The translations under genes were made by a program, and so were the position numbers. The notes under the pieces were generated by a model. That model searched no databases, was not told the origin of the DNA, and saw only the letters and a list, made by a program, of their open reading frames with translations. A DNA stretch of 64,000 bases from Lingula anatina (lineage: Eukaryota > Brachiopoda > Lingulata > Lingulida > Lingulidae), in the NCBI RefSeq assembly GCF_001039355.2, contig NW_019775391.1, positions 16,043 through 80,042 on the forward strand, written 5' to 3'. Each line of letters opens with the position of its first letter. Within the stretch, counting starts at the first letter, position 1. This document shows, one piece after another, positions 38,501 to 45,252 of the stretch.

Positions 38501-41500
38501 TAGTGACAGTTGAATGAATAATACAGTGGAAAAATTGTATAAACTGAAATATTTTCATTTATTTATTTTTTTGTTATTGTTTTTCTTTGAGTCTTATTTT
38601 GTGCAAAGGAAACCAAGCACAAAGACATAATTCTGAATTATACAAACAAACAAAAATAATGTTGATATCAAACATTTTCTACTTTTGAGTATATATATAT
38701 ATTAAGGTGTATCTGAGGAAAAAGTCTTTAGTAGTCTTTTTAAGAAGAGACAGGTTTCATTTAATCATAAGAGATCAAACTCATGCATTTTCTTCACACA
38801 GGAAAGAGTTGGCAAGATGAAGCAGAATGAGGCTAAGTTGGAGGAGGACAAGAAGCAGCTGCGTATGGCTCTGGATGACTCTGAACAGCGCTGCACCAAG
38901 ACAGAGCTGGCCAAGCGGTCCATGGAGGGTGACCTTCAGAGACTGAAACTTGCCATGAATGACAAGGAGACAGAGAATCAGGTATGTCAGCTTAGACATG
39001 AATGACAAGGAAACAGAGAACCAGGTATGTCAGCTTAGACATGAATGACAAGGAAACAGAGAACCAGGTATGTCAGCTTAGACATGAATGACAAGGAAAC
39101 AGAGAACCAGGTATGTCAGCTTAGACATGAATGACAAGGAGACAGAGAACCAGGTATGTCAGCTTAGACAGGGTAAACATGAACTGGAAGTGGACTTGAC
39201 TTTTGTCATCGGATTGAACAAGATGGGACTGAAAGGAACTGGAATAGGGCCCGACTTTTATCATGAGATTGGATTGGTTGCAGAGGGACAATGGGTCCTC
39301 TTGTGGTGCCAGTAAACCCTCTTTTTTTTCACTCCAAAAATTCCCCTTATCTAAACACAGGTTAGAACAGGGAAACGCTAATAATAACCCATTCCTCTTT
39401 GCTAGTAAAAATAAAGATATGTGTGTTTTTGATGTCAACAAAACAGAGAAAAATGAGGTAATTTAAGATAAATATTGCAGGGTATCATTCACTTAATTTA
39501 TTGTGAATGTATTGCTCTTCATTATATCCTGGTGGTTCTTCACAGATATATGAAATTTATGTATTATCCCAGTATTCATCAGACGTGTCAGCCCCTTACG
39601 GAGATAATTCATTTCATCAACAGGGAGCTCCACGTTAATCCCTTAATGACCCATTTCAAAGCCTGTTTAACTTAATTGATTTCTGCTGTGACAGGTGTAA
39701 TTGGTTGTTAGGTAAAATATTCATGGTCCCCTTCTGAAAGGATCCATATGCTTATTGTGTATTTTCAGACTAAAATTGGGGCATTCCAAAGTACCTGCGT
39801 AACTTTGTAGACAGATGTATTGGGTTACGTATGGGCACACCTGACATTGTTGCTTTAGTCTTTATCATTGCACTGCTTTAATAGTGGCTTTGTTATTGCT
39901 GCCAGTTCATTTCAATGTCAAGGATTCTGTTTAAGTCATAAGTTAGTTAAAATGGCAGACATGAAGATGTTCCATGGAAAGAGTAGAGGTGGTTCATATC
40001 TGCTGGTCACAACAGGAGTGGCTAGGGTAGAAAATGTATTGGTCAGTTCAAAACTGGATTCTTTATCATTGGTCTGTCCGGTGAAAAATTATTATTTGAA
40101 TATGCTATACAATGTTTCCTGTATTTTTATGAAAGGTTTACTAAATTTTTCCTAATATCTGACTTTATTTTTTTAATTTGCTATAAATGACAACTGAAGT
40201 TTAATGCATACTAATTATTTGTCAAGAAAGTCTTAAGCCTAGTTTTTGTACAGCATAGCTAAATATTATAGTTTAAAGTTTAACATTGCTGCTTAGCAGT
40301 CAAAAATAAGGCTTATTTGTTTAATACTGTATCTCCACAGCCCTCTGTTTGTGTATTTTGTAGGTCCTCCAGGAGCGTATAGATAACCTGACCCGTCAGA
40401 TGCAGGACCTGGACAGCAAGTGTCAGTCTCTACAACTGACCATTGACCGTCTCAGTAACGCCCTGTCCAAGACTGAGGAGGAAGAGAGTGTCCAGAAAGA
40501 TAAGGTAGGGGAATATGAATAAGATAGACAGATGTGTGAATAAGTAGAAATATAAAAGAAAGTGTAAAGAGAGATATAAAATGAGGAAATTTTCAAGGAT
40601 ATCAAATGAATATAAATATGTTAATATTGTGAAAAAATTTCAAAAATAAAAGATATTATAATGATAAACTGTAGTAATTGTATTATTAAAACTGAATAAA
40701 TGTGTGCTTTAGTCAAGAATTTTACTAGTTGTAGGACAACAGTTCATCCAGCGCAGCACGCGCACAGGTGATGACATCAAGGACATCCGTAACATCCTCG
40801 ACAGTTCGACAGTACTAGTTGTATTTATAATCAGTGTTTCATTTATAGAATACTAAGTCCAATGTCAGTTGTTGCTCTGCTTAGTGAGTCTATTGATCTT
40901 ACAAAATTTTATTCTGATTTTTTTTTTTACTAGGTACAAGTTCTGAACATGTCCCTGTCGGAGCAGTCTGCCACTATTGCAGACCTGCAGGAACGCGTGC
41001 AGCAGCTACAACGTGCTCTCACCAGCAGTGAGCATGACAGGCGCGTGCTTCAGGAACGGCTGGACACCACAAGGTAGGAGCCAGTGACTTCAGTCAAATA
41101 TTTCAAGGAAAAAATTCAGAAAATAGCACTACTCTTTAAATGGATCCTTTTGACAAAACTGATATATGTATATCAGCCAAACTTGGTAAATATTAATGAA
41201 AGTTTGCAGGGTGAATAATTAATGATGCAAGTCATATCCAAGATTGTGCCCAGTTTAACACCATTGTAGATGTCTTTCCACTTTCATTTAAATCAAAACA
41301 GCTGTAGATGTCACTGTTTTCAAGATGATCTCAATTCATGTTTTCAGGCAAGCCCAGAATGAGGCTAAGAAACAGAACCACAGCCTGATGGAGCGTGTGC
41401 AGGCAATCCAGAATGAGCTCTCAGACAGCGAAGTGCGCAGAAACGAACTGGAGGGGCAAGTCAGGCAGGCACATGGGGTAAGATACAAAACAGACAGTCA

Positions 41501-43064
41501 AGTATTCTAGACATACTAAATTTATGTGGTCTGTCACCATCTTTTGTTCTAACTACTTTCAAATGAAATATTGAGCAATTTATTATTATTAATCAAGCTA
41601 CATTTATCTTACTTTCTTCAGAATGAAGGAAAAAATTATTACAGCAATGAACTGCCTGATAGTCAGTAATAATGTGTTGTCATGTTGATCTACAGATCAT
41701 TGTGCAGAGACAAGAACAGGAGCAAGAATTGAACCAGCGCCTGCAGAAACTTGGCACTGAAAAGCAAGGCTTACAAGAACGCGTAGCCTCTCTCCAACGC
41801 CAGTATGCTCAGCTAGAAACTGACAAACGTGAGATCGAGCGTAACGTCATTCGCACAGAGAAGGACAAGTCCGCACTGAAGAAGACTCTGGACAAGGTGG
41901 AGCGCGAAAAGATGAAGACTGAAGAAGTTGCCTCACGCAGCATGACTGAGAAAGGAAGTATGGAAGGAACTCTGAAGCGACTGGAGGAAGAAAACATGGA
42001 CCTTCAGCGCCAACTTCAGAGCATGCAGGCTCAGATGGCCGAGATGGAGCAGGCTCATTCTCAGAGGTAAAAACTTTCTATCACATTCATAATTACTGCT
42101 AAAATAAAGAATCTTTGCCACAACTCCCATGTGATTGTACAAGTCTCTATCCAAAAGCAAAAGTTGGACAGTCTCCACTGGAAATCAAAATATTATTTTA
42201 TTCACCACAGGTTGATTGACTTGACCACGCGTCACCGCTCAGAAACGGAAATGGAGACTGAGCGTCTACGTTCTGCTCAACTCCAGGCAGAGCGGACACT
42301 TGAAGCTCGTGAGCGTGCACACAGACAGAGAGTGAAGGGTCTAGAAGAACAGGTAAAATTACAGAGGAATGGGACTATTTTCAATATCATGATATTAATT
42401 ACAAAGAATGAATAGAAAAAATTAAAATTTTGCAATCCATTTTAGCTGATCAGAAATTGCAAAATGGAATTGTAGTTAAAACAGTCACCACATTTAAATA
42501 AACACTTTTTAAAATTTCTATCATATTGATGACACACTTCAACATCTTACGTCATAAGAAATTTAAATGTAGTTTTAATTCAGTTATTATTATTTGATAA
42601 GACCCAAAAGACTTTCAGATCAACTTTCACAACAAATTTACATATTGGGGGAAAAAGATTATGAATCTCATAACCATTTTCCACATTATCAGATCAACAC
42701 ACTGAAGGACCAGTTAGCCCAGGAGATGCGTAAACGTCAACAGTTCATCCAGCGCAGCACGCGCACAGGTGATGACATCAAGGACATCCGTAACATCCTG
42801 GACAGTTCTCTAGGCACAGTGGCACGTGACCCTGGGTTAGACACCCTTCTTCTGGACCATGAGACCAGTAAACTTGGGGACACTGTTGACCATCATAGCA
42901 CCATCTCGCCGACAAGGCTGTCACCACGACGACGATCTCCCACACGCAGCACTTCACCAGTTAGGCTGGGTCGTGTCACGTCCACGCCTGCATCTCGTCA
43001 CGCCAGCAGCAGCATACGCCGCACTCCTAGTACCTCAAGCCCCATGAGCTTCAAGAGGAAGTAA
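4093..43064 (+). CDS. CROCC: Rootletin (ciliary rootlet coiled-coil protein), complete multi-exon gene
   Basis: Rootletin polymerises into the striated rootlet that anchors the basal body and links centrioles. Exons: 4093-4137, 8298-8588, 17291-17482, 21992-22075 / 22703-22762 / 23979-24050 (paralogous), 26496-26623, 27171-27549, 27916-28037, 28389-28934, 29177-29428, 29827-29954, 30116-30279, 30574-30697, 30983-31089, 31459-31780, 32056-32225, 32503-32682, 32970-33166, 34148-34323, 34548-34733, 35066-35310, 35602-36037, 36302-36343, 36837-37054, 37859-37979, 38319-38482, 38802-38981, 40364-40504, 40934-41073, 41348-41477, 41696-42066, 42211-42352, 42693-43064. All phases agree and every intron is GT..AG. 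The sum is 2,208 residues with every exon, or about 2,160 with one VLQYKKK exon; human rootletin is 2,017. Signature matches include RVEDLLASSRAERDE, KRKLQAYQDGQQRQAQLVQ, HVNSMLREQLDQA, KRQLQVQEMRAKF and ERTLEARERAHRQRVKGLEEQ. Nearly all of it is heptad-rich coiled coil, broken by Ser/Pro/Arg linkers. Confidence 0.95.
4138..8297 (+). other. Rootletin intron 1
   Basis: About 4.2 kb without recognisable coding sequence. It contains two C-run plus CA-repeat tracts separated by a partly duplicated segment (about 5159-5304; the piece CACTGTTCTAGGTTGTATG occurs twice), a C/A homopolymer junction at 5579-5610 and a GT run followed by a G run at about 7041-7082. ORFs covering the repeats are low complexity and not credible. 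Confidence 0.6.
8298..8588 (+). CDS. CROCC: Rootletin exon 2, conserved N-terminal head
   Basis: 97 codons, phase 0 at both ends (TTTCAG acceptor, GTGAGC donor). It includes VPARIREIITKNLTAEEQ, matching human PALIREIVTRNLSQ, and RVEDLLASSRAERDEIGIKY, matching human RVEDLLAQSRAERDELAIKY. The head precedes the long coiled-coil rod. Confidence 0.95.
11611..11795. repeat. Two-copy tandem repeat, about 97 bp
   Basis: The segment ACAACATGACTATGTGTACT followed by AGAGTAATGACAGGGGACATTC and CAGTGACCAGTGATCCTG is present twice in direct orientation with a few substitutions. It lies in rootletin intron 2. Confidence 0.75.
11880..12115. repeat. Low-complexity ACAACATA-like repeat
   Basis: Degenerate array of short units such as CACAACAC, ACATAATAC and AATGCAAC over about 230 bp. 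The ORFs here, rich in Cys, Leu and Val, are by-products of the repeat. Confidence 0.75.
14897..14950 (+). CDS. Candidate alternative first exon of rootletin (MTDWK type)
   Basis: An 18-codon reading MTDWKYGSYVETSRLSTE starts at an ATG and ends in phase 0 at a GTATGG donor, so it can join exon 3 in frame. It resembles the second MTDW exon at 15808 (same first four residues, Tyr at residue 6, similar length, same phase). I infer an alternative N-terminus that bypasses the conserved head of exons 1-2. No acceptor is needed if an internal promoter is used. Transcript evidence is lacking. Confidence 0.5.
15808..15864 (+). CDS. Candidate alternative first exon of rootletin (MTDWS type), copy 1
   Basis: The 19-codon reading MTDWSYRRYLDRPAPREKE ends exactly at a strong GTAAGT donor in phase 0, compatible with exon 3 about 200 bp downstream. 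An in-frame stop-rich, non-coding-looking sequence precedes the ATG (AAGTAAA just upstream). Related to 14897-14950. The other copy, at 17031, is closer to the intact exon 3. Confidence 0.55.
16068..16177 (+). pseudogene. Truncated copy of rootletin exon 3
   Basis: It begins after a CTTTCAG acceptor with LEQSLKLQNGDFGTEDPAQK and runs to RRKLEEE. It then stops at the N at 16178, lacking the last 82 nt and the donor present in the full exon at 17291-17482. It differs from that exon by one substitution near 16145. Probably an assembly product. Confidence 0.85.
17031..17087 (+). CDS. Candidate alternative first exon of rootletin (MTDWS type), copy 2
   Basis: Identical reading to 15808-15864 (MTDWSYRRYLDRPAPREKE) with the same GTAAGT donor in phase 0. 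It sits 203 bp before the complete exon 3, so it is the copy that would be used if only one allele is real. Confidence 0.6.
17291..17482 (+). CDS. CROCC: Rootletin exon 3
   Basis: 64 codons, phase 0 at both ends. It ends HASYKRKLQAYQDGQQRQ then AQLVQKLQAK, almost identical to the human segment QASYRRKLQAYQEGQQRQAQLVQRLQGK. It can be joined to exon 2 or to either MTDW exon without a frame change. Confidence 0.95.
17483..21991 (+). other. Rootletin intron 3
   Basis: About 4.5 kb with no recognised exon. It holds a three-copy repeat at about 19706-19937 and a piece of an interspersed repeat at about 19575-19610 that is shared with the TMC intron near 51.1-51.6 kb. Confidence 0.6.
19706..19937. 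repeat. Three-copy tandem repeat, 82/70/about 80 bp
   Basis: Starts at 19706, 19788 and 19858 with ACTGAACACATGGTATCAG. The second unit lacks a 12-nt piece (CAATACATCAGT) that the others have. Confidence 0.85.
21992..22075 (+). CDS. CROCC: Rootletin exon 4a, first of three VLQYKKK paralogous exons
   Basis: 28 codons starting VLQYKKKCGQMEDILQQ, phase 0/0, acceptor CCATAAG, donor GTATGG. It aligns with human ILQYKKRCSELEQQLLE, which directly follows the segment coded by exon 3. The longest of the three tandem versions. Confidence 0.85.
22150..22400. repeat. Degenerate GCAGCATGATAAT / ATTGTTTCAT repeat
   Basis: Several imperfect copies of GCAGCATGA, ACATTGTTTCAT and related words lie between exons 4a and 4b. 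No coding role seen. Confidence 0.5.
22703..22762 (+). CDS. CROCC: Rootletin exon 4b, second VLQYKKK exon
   Basis: 20 codons VLQYKKKVGELETQNTDLRS, phase 0/0, acceptor TCATAG, donor GTAAGA. Paralogous to 4a and 4c. It is in frame with any combination of these exons. Confidence 0.8.
23335..23740. repeat. Compound GA/GT minisatellite, unit about 120 bp
   Basis: Roughly three copies of a unit built from a GAGA block, the word TTTTTTGGTATGTGTGTGCA, another GAGA block and a GTGTGTGACAGATA block. It separates exons 4b and 4c. Long His/Thr/Ser-Leu ORFs on the minus strand are repeat by-products. Confidence 0.85.
23979..24050 (+). CDS. CROCC: Rootletin exon 4c, third VLQYKKK exon
   Basis: 24 codons starting VLQYKKKCGELEAQNSQF, phase 0/0, acceptor CACCAG, donor GTAAAA. 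It is closest to the human segment ILQYKKRCSELE and is the last before exon 5. Confidence 0.85.
24051..26279 (+). other. Rootletin intron before exon 5
   Basis: About 2.2 kb, AT-rich, with a T run at about 24653-24685 and no recognised exon. Confidence 0.55.
26280..26495 (+). repeat. 36-bp minisatellite, 6 copies, each ending in a splice acceptor
   Basis: Exactly six 36-bp units end with TTATCCTACAG. The last one is the acceptor of rootletin exon 5. Units differ only by A/G in CTATATT versus CTGTATT and by the first base of the first unit. Using any upstream copy would read TTC CTC CCA TTG TAA, a stop. Confidence 0.95.
26496..28934 (+). CDS. CROCC: Rootletin exons 5-8, proximal rod and first Ser/Pro/Arg linker
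   Basis: Exons 26496-26623, 27171-27549, 27916-28037 and 28389-28934. Matches to human include DLETALIKLEEEQQR, AHVNSMLREQLDQA, FNEYFSAEHSRLLSLWR and LHAALRDIAQAVISDA. Exon 8 breaks the coiled coil with an SPSRSP...RSASPSRSP linker. It then resumes with AALNKRQLQVQEMRAKF, as in the human protein, where the same kind of linker is present at the same place. Phases 2, 0, 2 and 2. Confidence 0.95.
29177..31089 (+). CDS. CROCC: Rootletin exons 9-13, coiled-coil rod
   Basis: Exons 29177-29428, 29827-29954, 30116-30279, 30574-30697 and 30983-31089, phases consistent throughout. Charged heptad sequence. The stretch AELELAVNKLKTEEAGL then LNEGLGQDKIELNKI is the clearest human match (VELELSMTKLRAEEASL, LNESLAQDKLDLNRL). 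An ATT microsatellite lies in the intron at about 29536-29583. Confidence 0.93.
31459..33166 (+). CDS. CROCC: Rootletin exons 14-17, coiled-coil rod
   Basis: Exons 31459-31780, 32056-32225, 32503-32682 and 32970-33166. Matches include ESLENALYEAQQLNAQLE, QAHEEDIERLTREK, AAIQRERDDSMLFAENEKQQ and SRQESDKNSINGLQAELK, in the same order as in human rootletin. No proline breaks. Confidence 0.93.
33167..34147 (+). other. Rootletin intron 17
   Basis: Nearly 1 kb, A-rich on the plus strand at 33240-33720. No exon recognised. Confidence 0.55.
34148..35310 (+). CDS. CROCC: Rootletin exons 18-20, coiled-coil rod
   Basis: Exons 34148-34323, 34548-34733 and 35066-35310. They include RRDLIEANRKIREG, ANEELRNKIKRAEGEKIEL and ARRELQELRRQVKMLDSE, the last nearly identical to human ARRELQELRRQMKMLDSE. 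Confidence 0.95.
35602..36037 (+). CDS. CROCC: Rootletin exon 21, rod end and second Ser/Pro/Arg linker
   Basis: 145 codons plus 1 nt. The rod part contains GRVNALEAQLARVEGAKRD (human GRAQGLEAELARVEVQRRA) and LSSIHSTLRRTIGF. The exon ends in an SPSP-type linker with RSPSPRRTRPTSPAK, a likely phospho-regulated flexible break. Confidence 0.95.
36302..36343 (+). CDS. CROCC: Rootletin exon 22, 42-nt cassette exon
   Basis: Codes for AKSDESLDQTVPEKG across its borders. It is phase 1 at both ends, so it can be skipped without a frame change. Acceptor TTTGTAG, donor GTACAC. It sits inside the flexible linker, where optional short exons are tolerated. Confidence 0.7.
36837..37054 (+). CDS. CROCC: Rootletin exon 23, linker and conserved DPEAVR block
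   Basis: Starts with a Gly/Ser/Pro/Arg linker (RTGSPDRARSPTRRERDMSP) and then IADIDPEAVRIALRDFVQQL, matching human DLDPEAVRGALREFLQEL. Donor GTGGGT, phase 0. Confidence 0.94.
37055..37858 (+). other. Rootletin intron 23 with possible microexon
   Basis: About 0.8 kb of AT-rich intron. The only point of note is the 18-nt candidate microexon at 37286-37303. Confidence 0.55.
37286..37303 (+). other. Candidate 18-nt microexon (DECSKQ)
   Basis: Lies between a pyrimidine-rich TTCTATTTAG acceptor and a GTAAGC donor, in phase 0/0. It reads DECSKQ and resembles the first six residues of the next exon, DDCLSQ. It could be an optional microexon or a relic of partial duplication of exon 24. Confidence 0.35.
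37859..38981 (+). CDS. CROCC: Rootletin exons 24-26, coiled-coil rod
   Basis: Exons 37859-37979, 38319-38482 and 38802-38981. They include MQLKEMEEDRDRTEARLQQL, SAQTALMLQEETIRRNERER and MKQNEAKLEEDKKQLRMAL. Exon 26 ends MNDKETENQ at a GTATGT donor that is the first of five tandem copies. Confidence 0.94.
38955..39169 (+). repeat. 43-bp minisatellite, 5 copies, each carrying the exon 26 end and its donor
   Basis: Copies start at 38955, 38998, 39041, 39084 and 39127 with ATGAATGACAAGGA. Each contains CAG|GTATGT. The first copy is the real end of exon 26. Reading past it gives VCQLRHE then TGA, so use of a later donor would truncate the protein. Confidence 0.95.
39170..40363 (+). other. Rootletin intron 26
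   Basis: About 1.2 kb after the donor repeat. No exon recognised; the ORFs present show no coding pattern. Confidence 0.55.
40364..40504 (+). CDS. CROCC: Rootletin exon 27
   Basis: 47 codons, phase 0/0, starting VLQERIDNLTRQMQDLDSK and matching human ALQDRVDSLQRQVADSEVK. Confidence 0.93.
40723..40823 (+). repeat. Inserted fragment of the last rootletin exon, flanked by 11-bp direct repeats
   Basis: 40737-40807 is identical, except for one base, to 42738-42808 inside exon 32 (start CAACAGTTCATCC, end GACAGTTC). The insert is bracketed by TACTAGTTGTA at 40723-40733 and 40813-40823, which looks like a target-site duplication. It lies in intron 27, same orientation as the gene. It does not carry the donor or stop of exon 32. 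Confidence 0.9.
40934..42066 (+). CDS. CROCC: Rootletin exons 28-30, distal rod
   Basis: Exons 40934-41073, 41348-41477 and 41696-42066. They include SSEHDRRVLQERLDTTRQA (human ACEHDRQVLQERLDAARQA), LQRQYAQLETDKREIERN and LKKTLDKVEREKMKTEE (human LRRTLDKVEREKLRSHE). The most conserved part of the rod. Confidence 0.95.
42211..43064 (+). CDS. CROCC: Rootletin exons 31-32, C-terminus
   Basis: Exon 42211-42352 ends AERTLEARERAHRQRVKGL, nearly identical to human. Exon 42693-43064 continues INTLKDQLAQEMRKRQQFIQ and ends with a basic Ser/Pro/Arg tail (LSPRRRSPTRSTSPVRLG ... PMSFKRK) and TAA. The tail is longer and more SPxR-rich than the short human C-terminus. Confidence 0.95.
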
Positions 43065-43314
43065 CACTGCCAGACCTCTAGAGGGTTAAATATGCAACTA
43101 ATAATTGACTGATGTATTGAACAGATTGAAGACTATTTCAGTGTTTTATTGTATTGTCATTTTATTTTTGTGCATATTCAGTTTAAGATGGGACCAACAT
43201 TTTATTGCTGCATTTATTGATTAATAGATGTTTTTGCTGCTCAATAGGGGGCAGAGCTTATGAAAACCGTCCTAGAATCAGGTGACTTGTCACATCAAGG
43301 TGCTCTTTGCCCCG

Positions 43315-43341
43315 TGACCTTTGACCCAGTGACCTTGACCT
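43315..43341. promoter_or_regulatory. Cluster of four nuclear-receptor half-sites
   Basis: Reads TGACCT T TGACCC AG TGACCT TGACCT. On the minus strand this is a DR1 (GGGTCAAAGGTCA) next to AGGTCAAGGTCA, which also contains the TCAAGGTCA monomer site. Binding is inferred from the motif only. Confidence 0.35.
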
Positions 43342-44264
43342 GTCTTAATACTTCCACTGTATTCCAGTACCACTCACTACTGGAAGTTGTCAGCTTGTCC
43401 ACTAGGTGGCGTATTTAGGTTAGAGCAACCTATTAAGAATACTCCAGGTGCCTTTATTTTAAATGGAGTCCAGGCAGCCTTGGTTTTCTACAAATACTTC
43501 CATAATAACATACACTGCCAGTGCTTTCTGCTCAAACTGAAAGTGAAAGCTCTTTGTGATGGCGACACTGCACAAGAAGAGCCATTCCAAAGCCAGTGAA
43601 GTATAAAGATTTGTACATGATGGTCACTGATTCTTTTTATTATATGTATGTCCCTTTGTTTATTTTTATGCTCACTTTATATGTGTTCTTGCAGATGTCT
43701 TCTTATATTGCTATGATAGCTTTTTGATGTGAAAGTGCTGTAGACTGTTTGACAGTAGAATATGGATTAGAATTAGCAGGACAAAGATCCAGGAATCAAT
43801 TATGACTGTAATCTTAACACACTTAAATGTTGTATGATGTACAAACCAGGTCACAAACCAGTCACATGATAGTCACATGATAGTTATATTCATCTCAACT
43901 ATTACATATCTTATTTGATGTGCTCAGTCTTCTGAGTTTGTCTCACCGGCCATTCCCATAGCCAATCATGTACAAAGTTATGACAGTATTATGATTGATA
44001 TGATAGAGTTGGATGCTTATAGTCCTGGAAAAGTCAGAGGAGACACAAGTATATAAACCTATCTATTATAACTGGTGGAAAAACTCACTCCCTGAGGACC
44101 ATGGCAGTCTAACCGTTTTCACTCCTGTTTCCTCTGACTTCTCCAGTGCTGTGTAGATGCAGAGTTAGAAAACTGTGTTTATGTGTAACTCCATTCTTCA
44201 CATTTTGACCTATATAAAACTGGCATCTGCCTAGTTGTTGGTTACCATGTAAACTATAAAAAGT

Positions 44265-44336
44265 AGGTCACTGTGACCTATTTGACAGTATACAGGCCAA
44301 TGCAACCTTTTCATAGTTCATAGGTCACCGTGACCT
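44265..44336. promoter_or_regulatory. Two perfect AGGTCAnnnTGACCT palindromes
   Basis: AGGTCACTGTGACCT at 44265-44279 and AGGTCACCGTGACCT at 44322-44336, 57 bp apart, each followed by ATTTGA. They match the estrogen-response-element consensus (inverted repeat, 3-bp spacer). The surrounding sequence is partly duplicated too. Confidence 0.45.
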
Positions 44337-44814
44337 ATTTGATGAGTGATTCAGCAGAAGAAATGGGTTATACATAGGCAGAGTTTTTCAGATGGCTTCA
44401 TAAATTGCAAGACAGTAAGGTTTAATATATTGAGTTGTGATTCTTTTTTAAATGTGAACATATATAACATAGAAGTAAATTCAGTATAAGATAATTTATT
44501 GCCAGTTGGTCTCTTTTCTAGGGTAAAACATCAATCGATGAGGGAATCAAATATTTTTTCTGTATTGGAATATTATTCTTAATTATAATTTGAGCTCAAT
44601 TTATCCAGGATTGTTGAATTCATTTACTTGACAAGATATAAAAACAAAGATTATCAATTGCTGTGTGCAGCAAATTTTCCATTTTGTTCTTTGCTGTAGA
44701 TTTTTTATGGTCACAATGTTTTGGAGAACCCTGTAGGCTTTCTATTAGAAGTGTCACAATATTTGTTACACCCTGTTACGGGAGAAATGTTTCATGCACA
44801 TATAGAGAAATAAA

Positions 44815-45252
44815 GTGTGTATTTGCCATTATATATAAATGTTGTTATTGCCTCACTGCTAAGTTCATAACAGCAGAAATTTTACCTGATATCTTGAGAC
44901 ATTTTAAATATTCTGGATGACAAAAATGAAAAAAAAAAATTTGATATTCGTCAGAGGTAGCTTAAGCAAATAAAAAGTTAGATTGAGCTTGAGTTTTAAA
45001 TCCGTGAAAATAAGTATAACCCAATACCTTTTGCTTTTCTATAACAGTACATTTTATAATAAAAATTAACCATAAGCTCAAATAAGTTTTTTGGAATTTG
45101 ATCATTTTTTGCACAAACAAGGTGTCTTCATGACACCTAAAATTTACCCTTTTTAAAACATCTGTCACTTATGACATTAAAGTTACAAGTGATGTCAAGA
45201 AAAGCTGCCATGTATATAATTTCAATAAAATATAAAATTATTCATTCTTTCC
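44815..45252. other. Spacer between rootletin and TMC 3' ends
   Basis: AT-rich, no gene seen; presumably TMC 3' UTR on the minus strand, since the TMC stop is at 45253-45255. Confidence 0.5.

Larger units (their letters stand above)
43065..44814 (+). other. Rootletin 3' UTR / convergent spacer
   Basis: No ORF of note. An AATAAA at 44809-44814 is a candidate poly(A) signal about 1.75 kb after the stop. Clusters of TGACC/GGTCA half-sites lie at 43315-43341 and 44265-44336. The extent of the transcript is not known. Confidence 0.5.

Noticed and set aside
39088-39315. ORF continuing from the exon 26 donor repeat
   Set aside because: Made of repeated exon-end units in shifted frame; not part of the rootletin reading.
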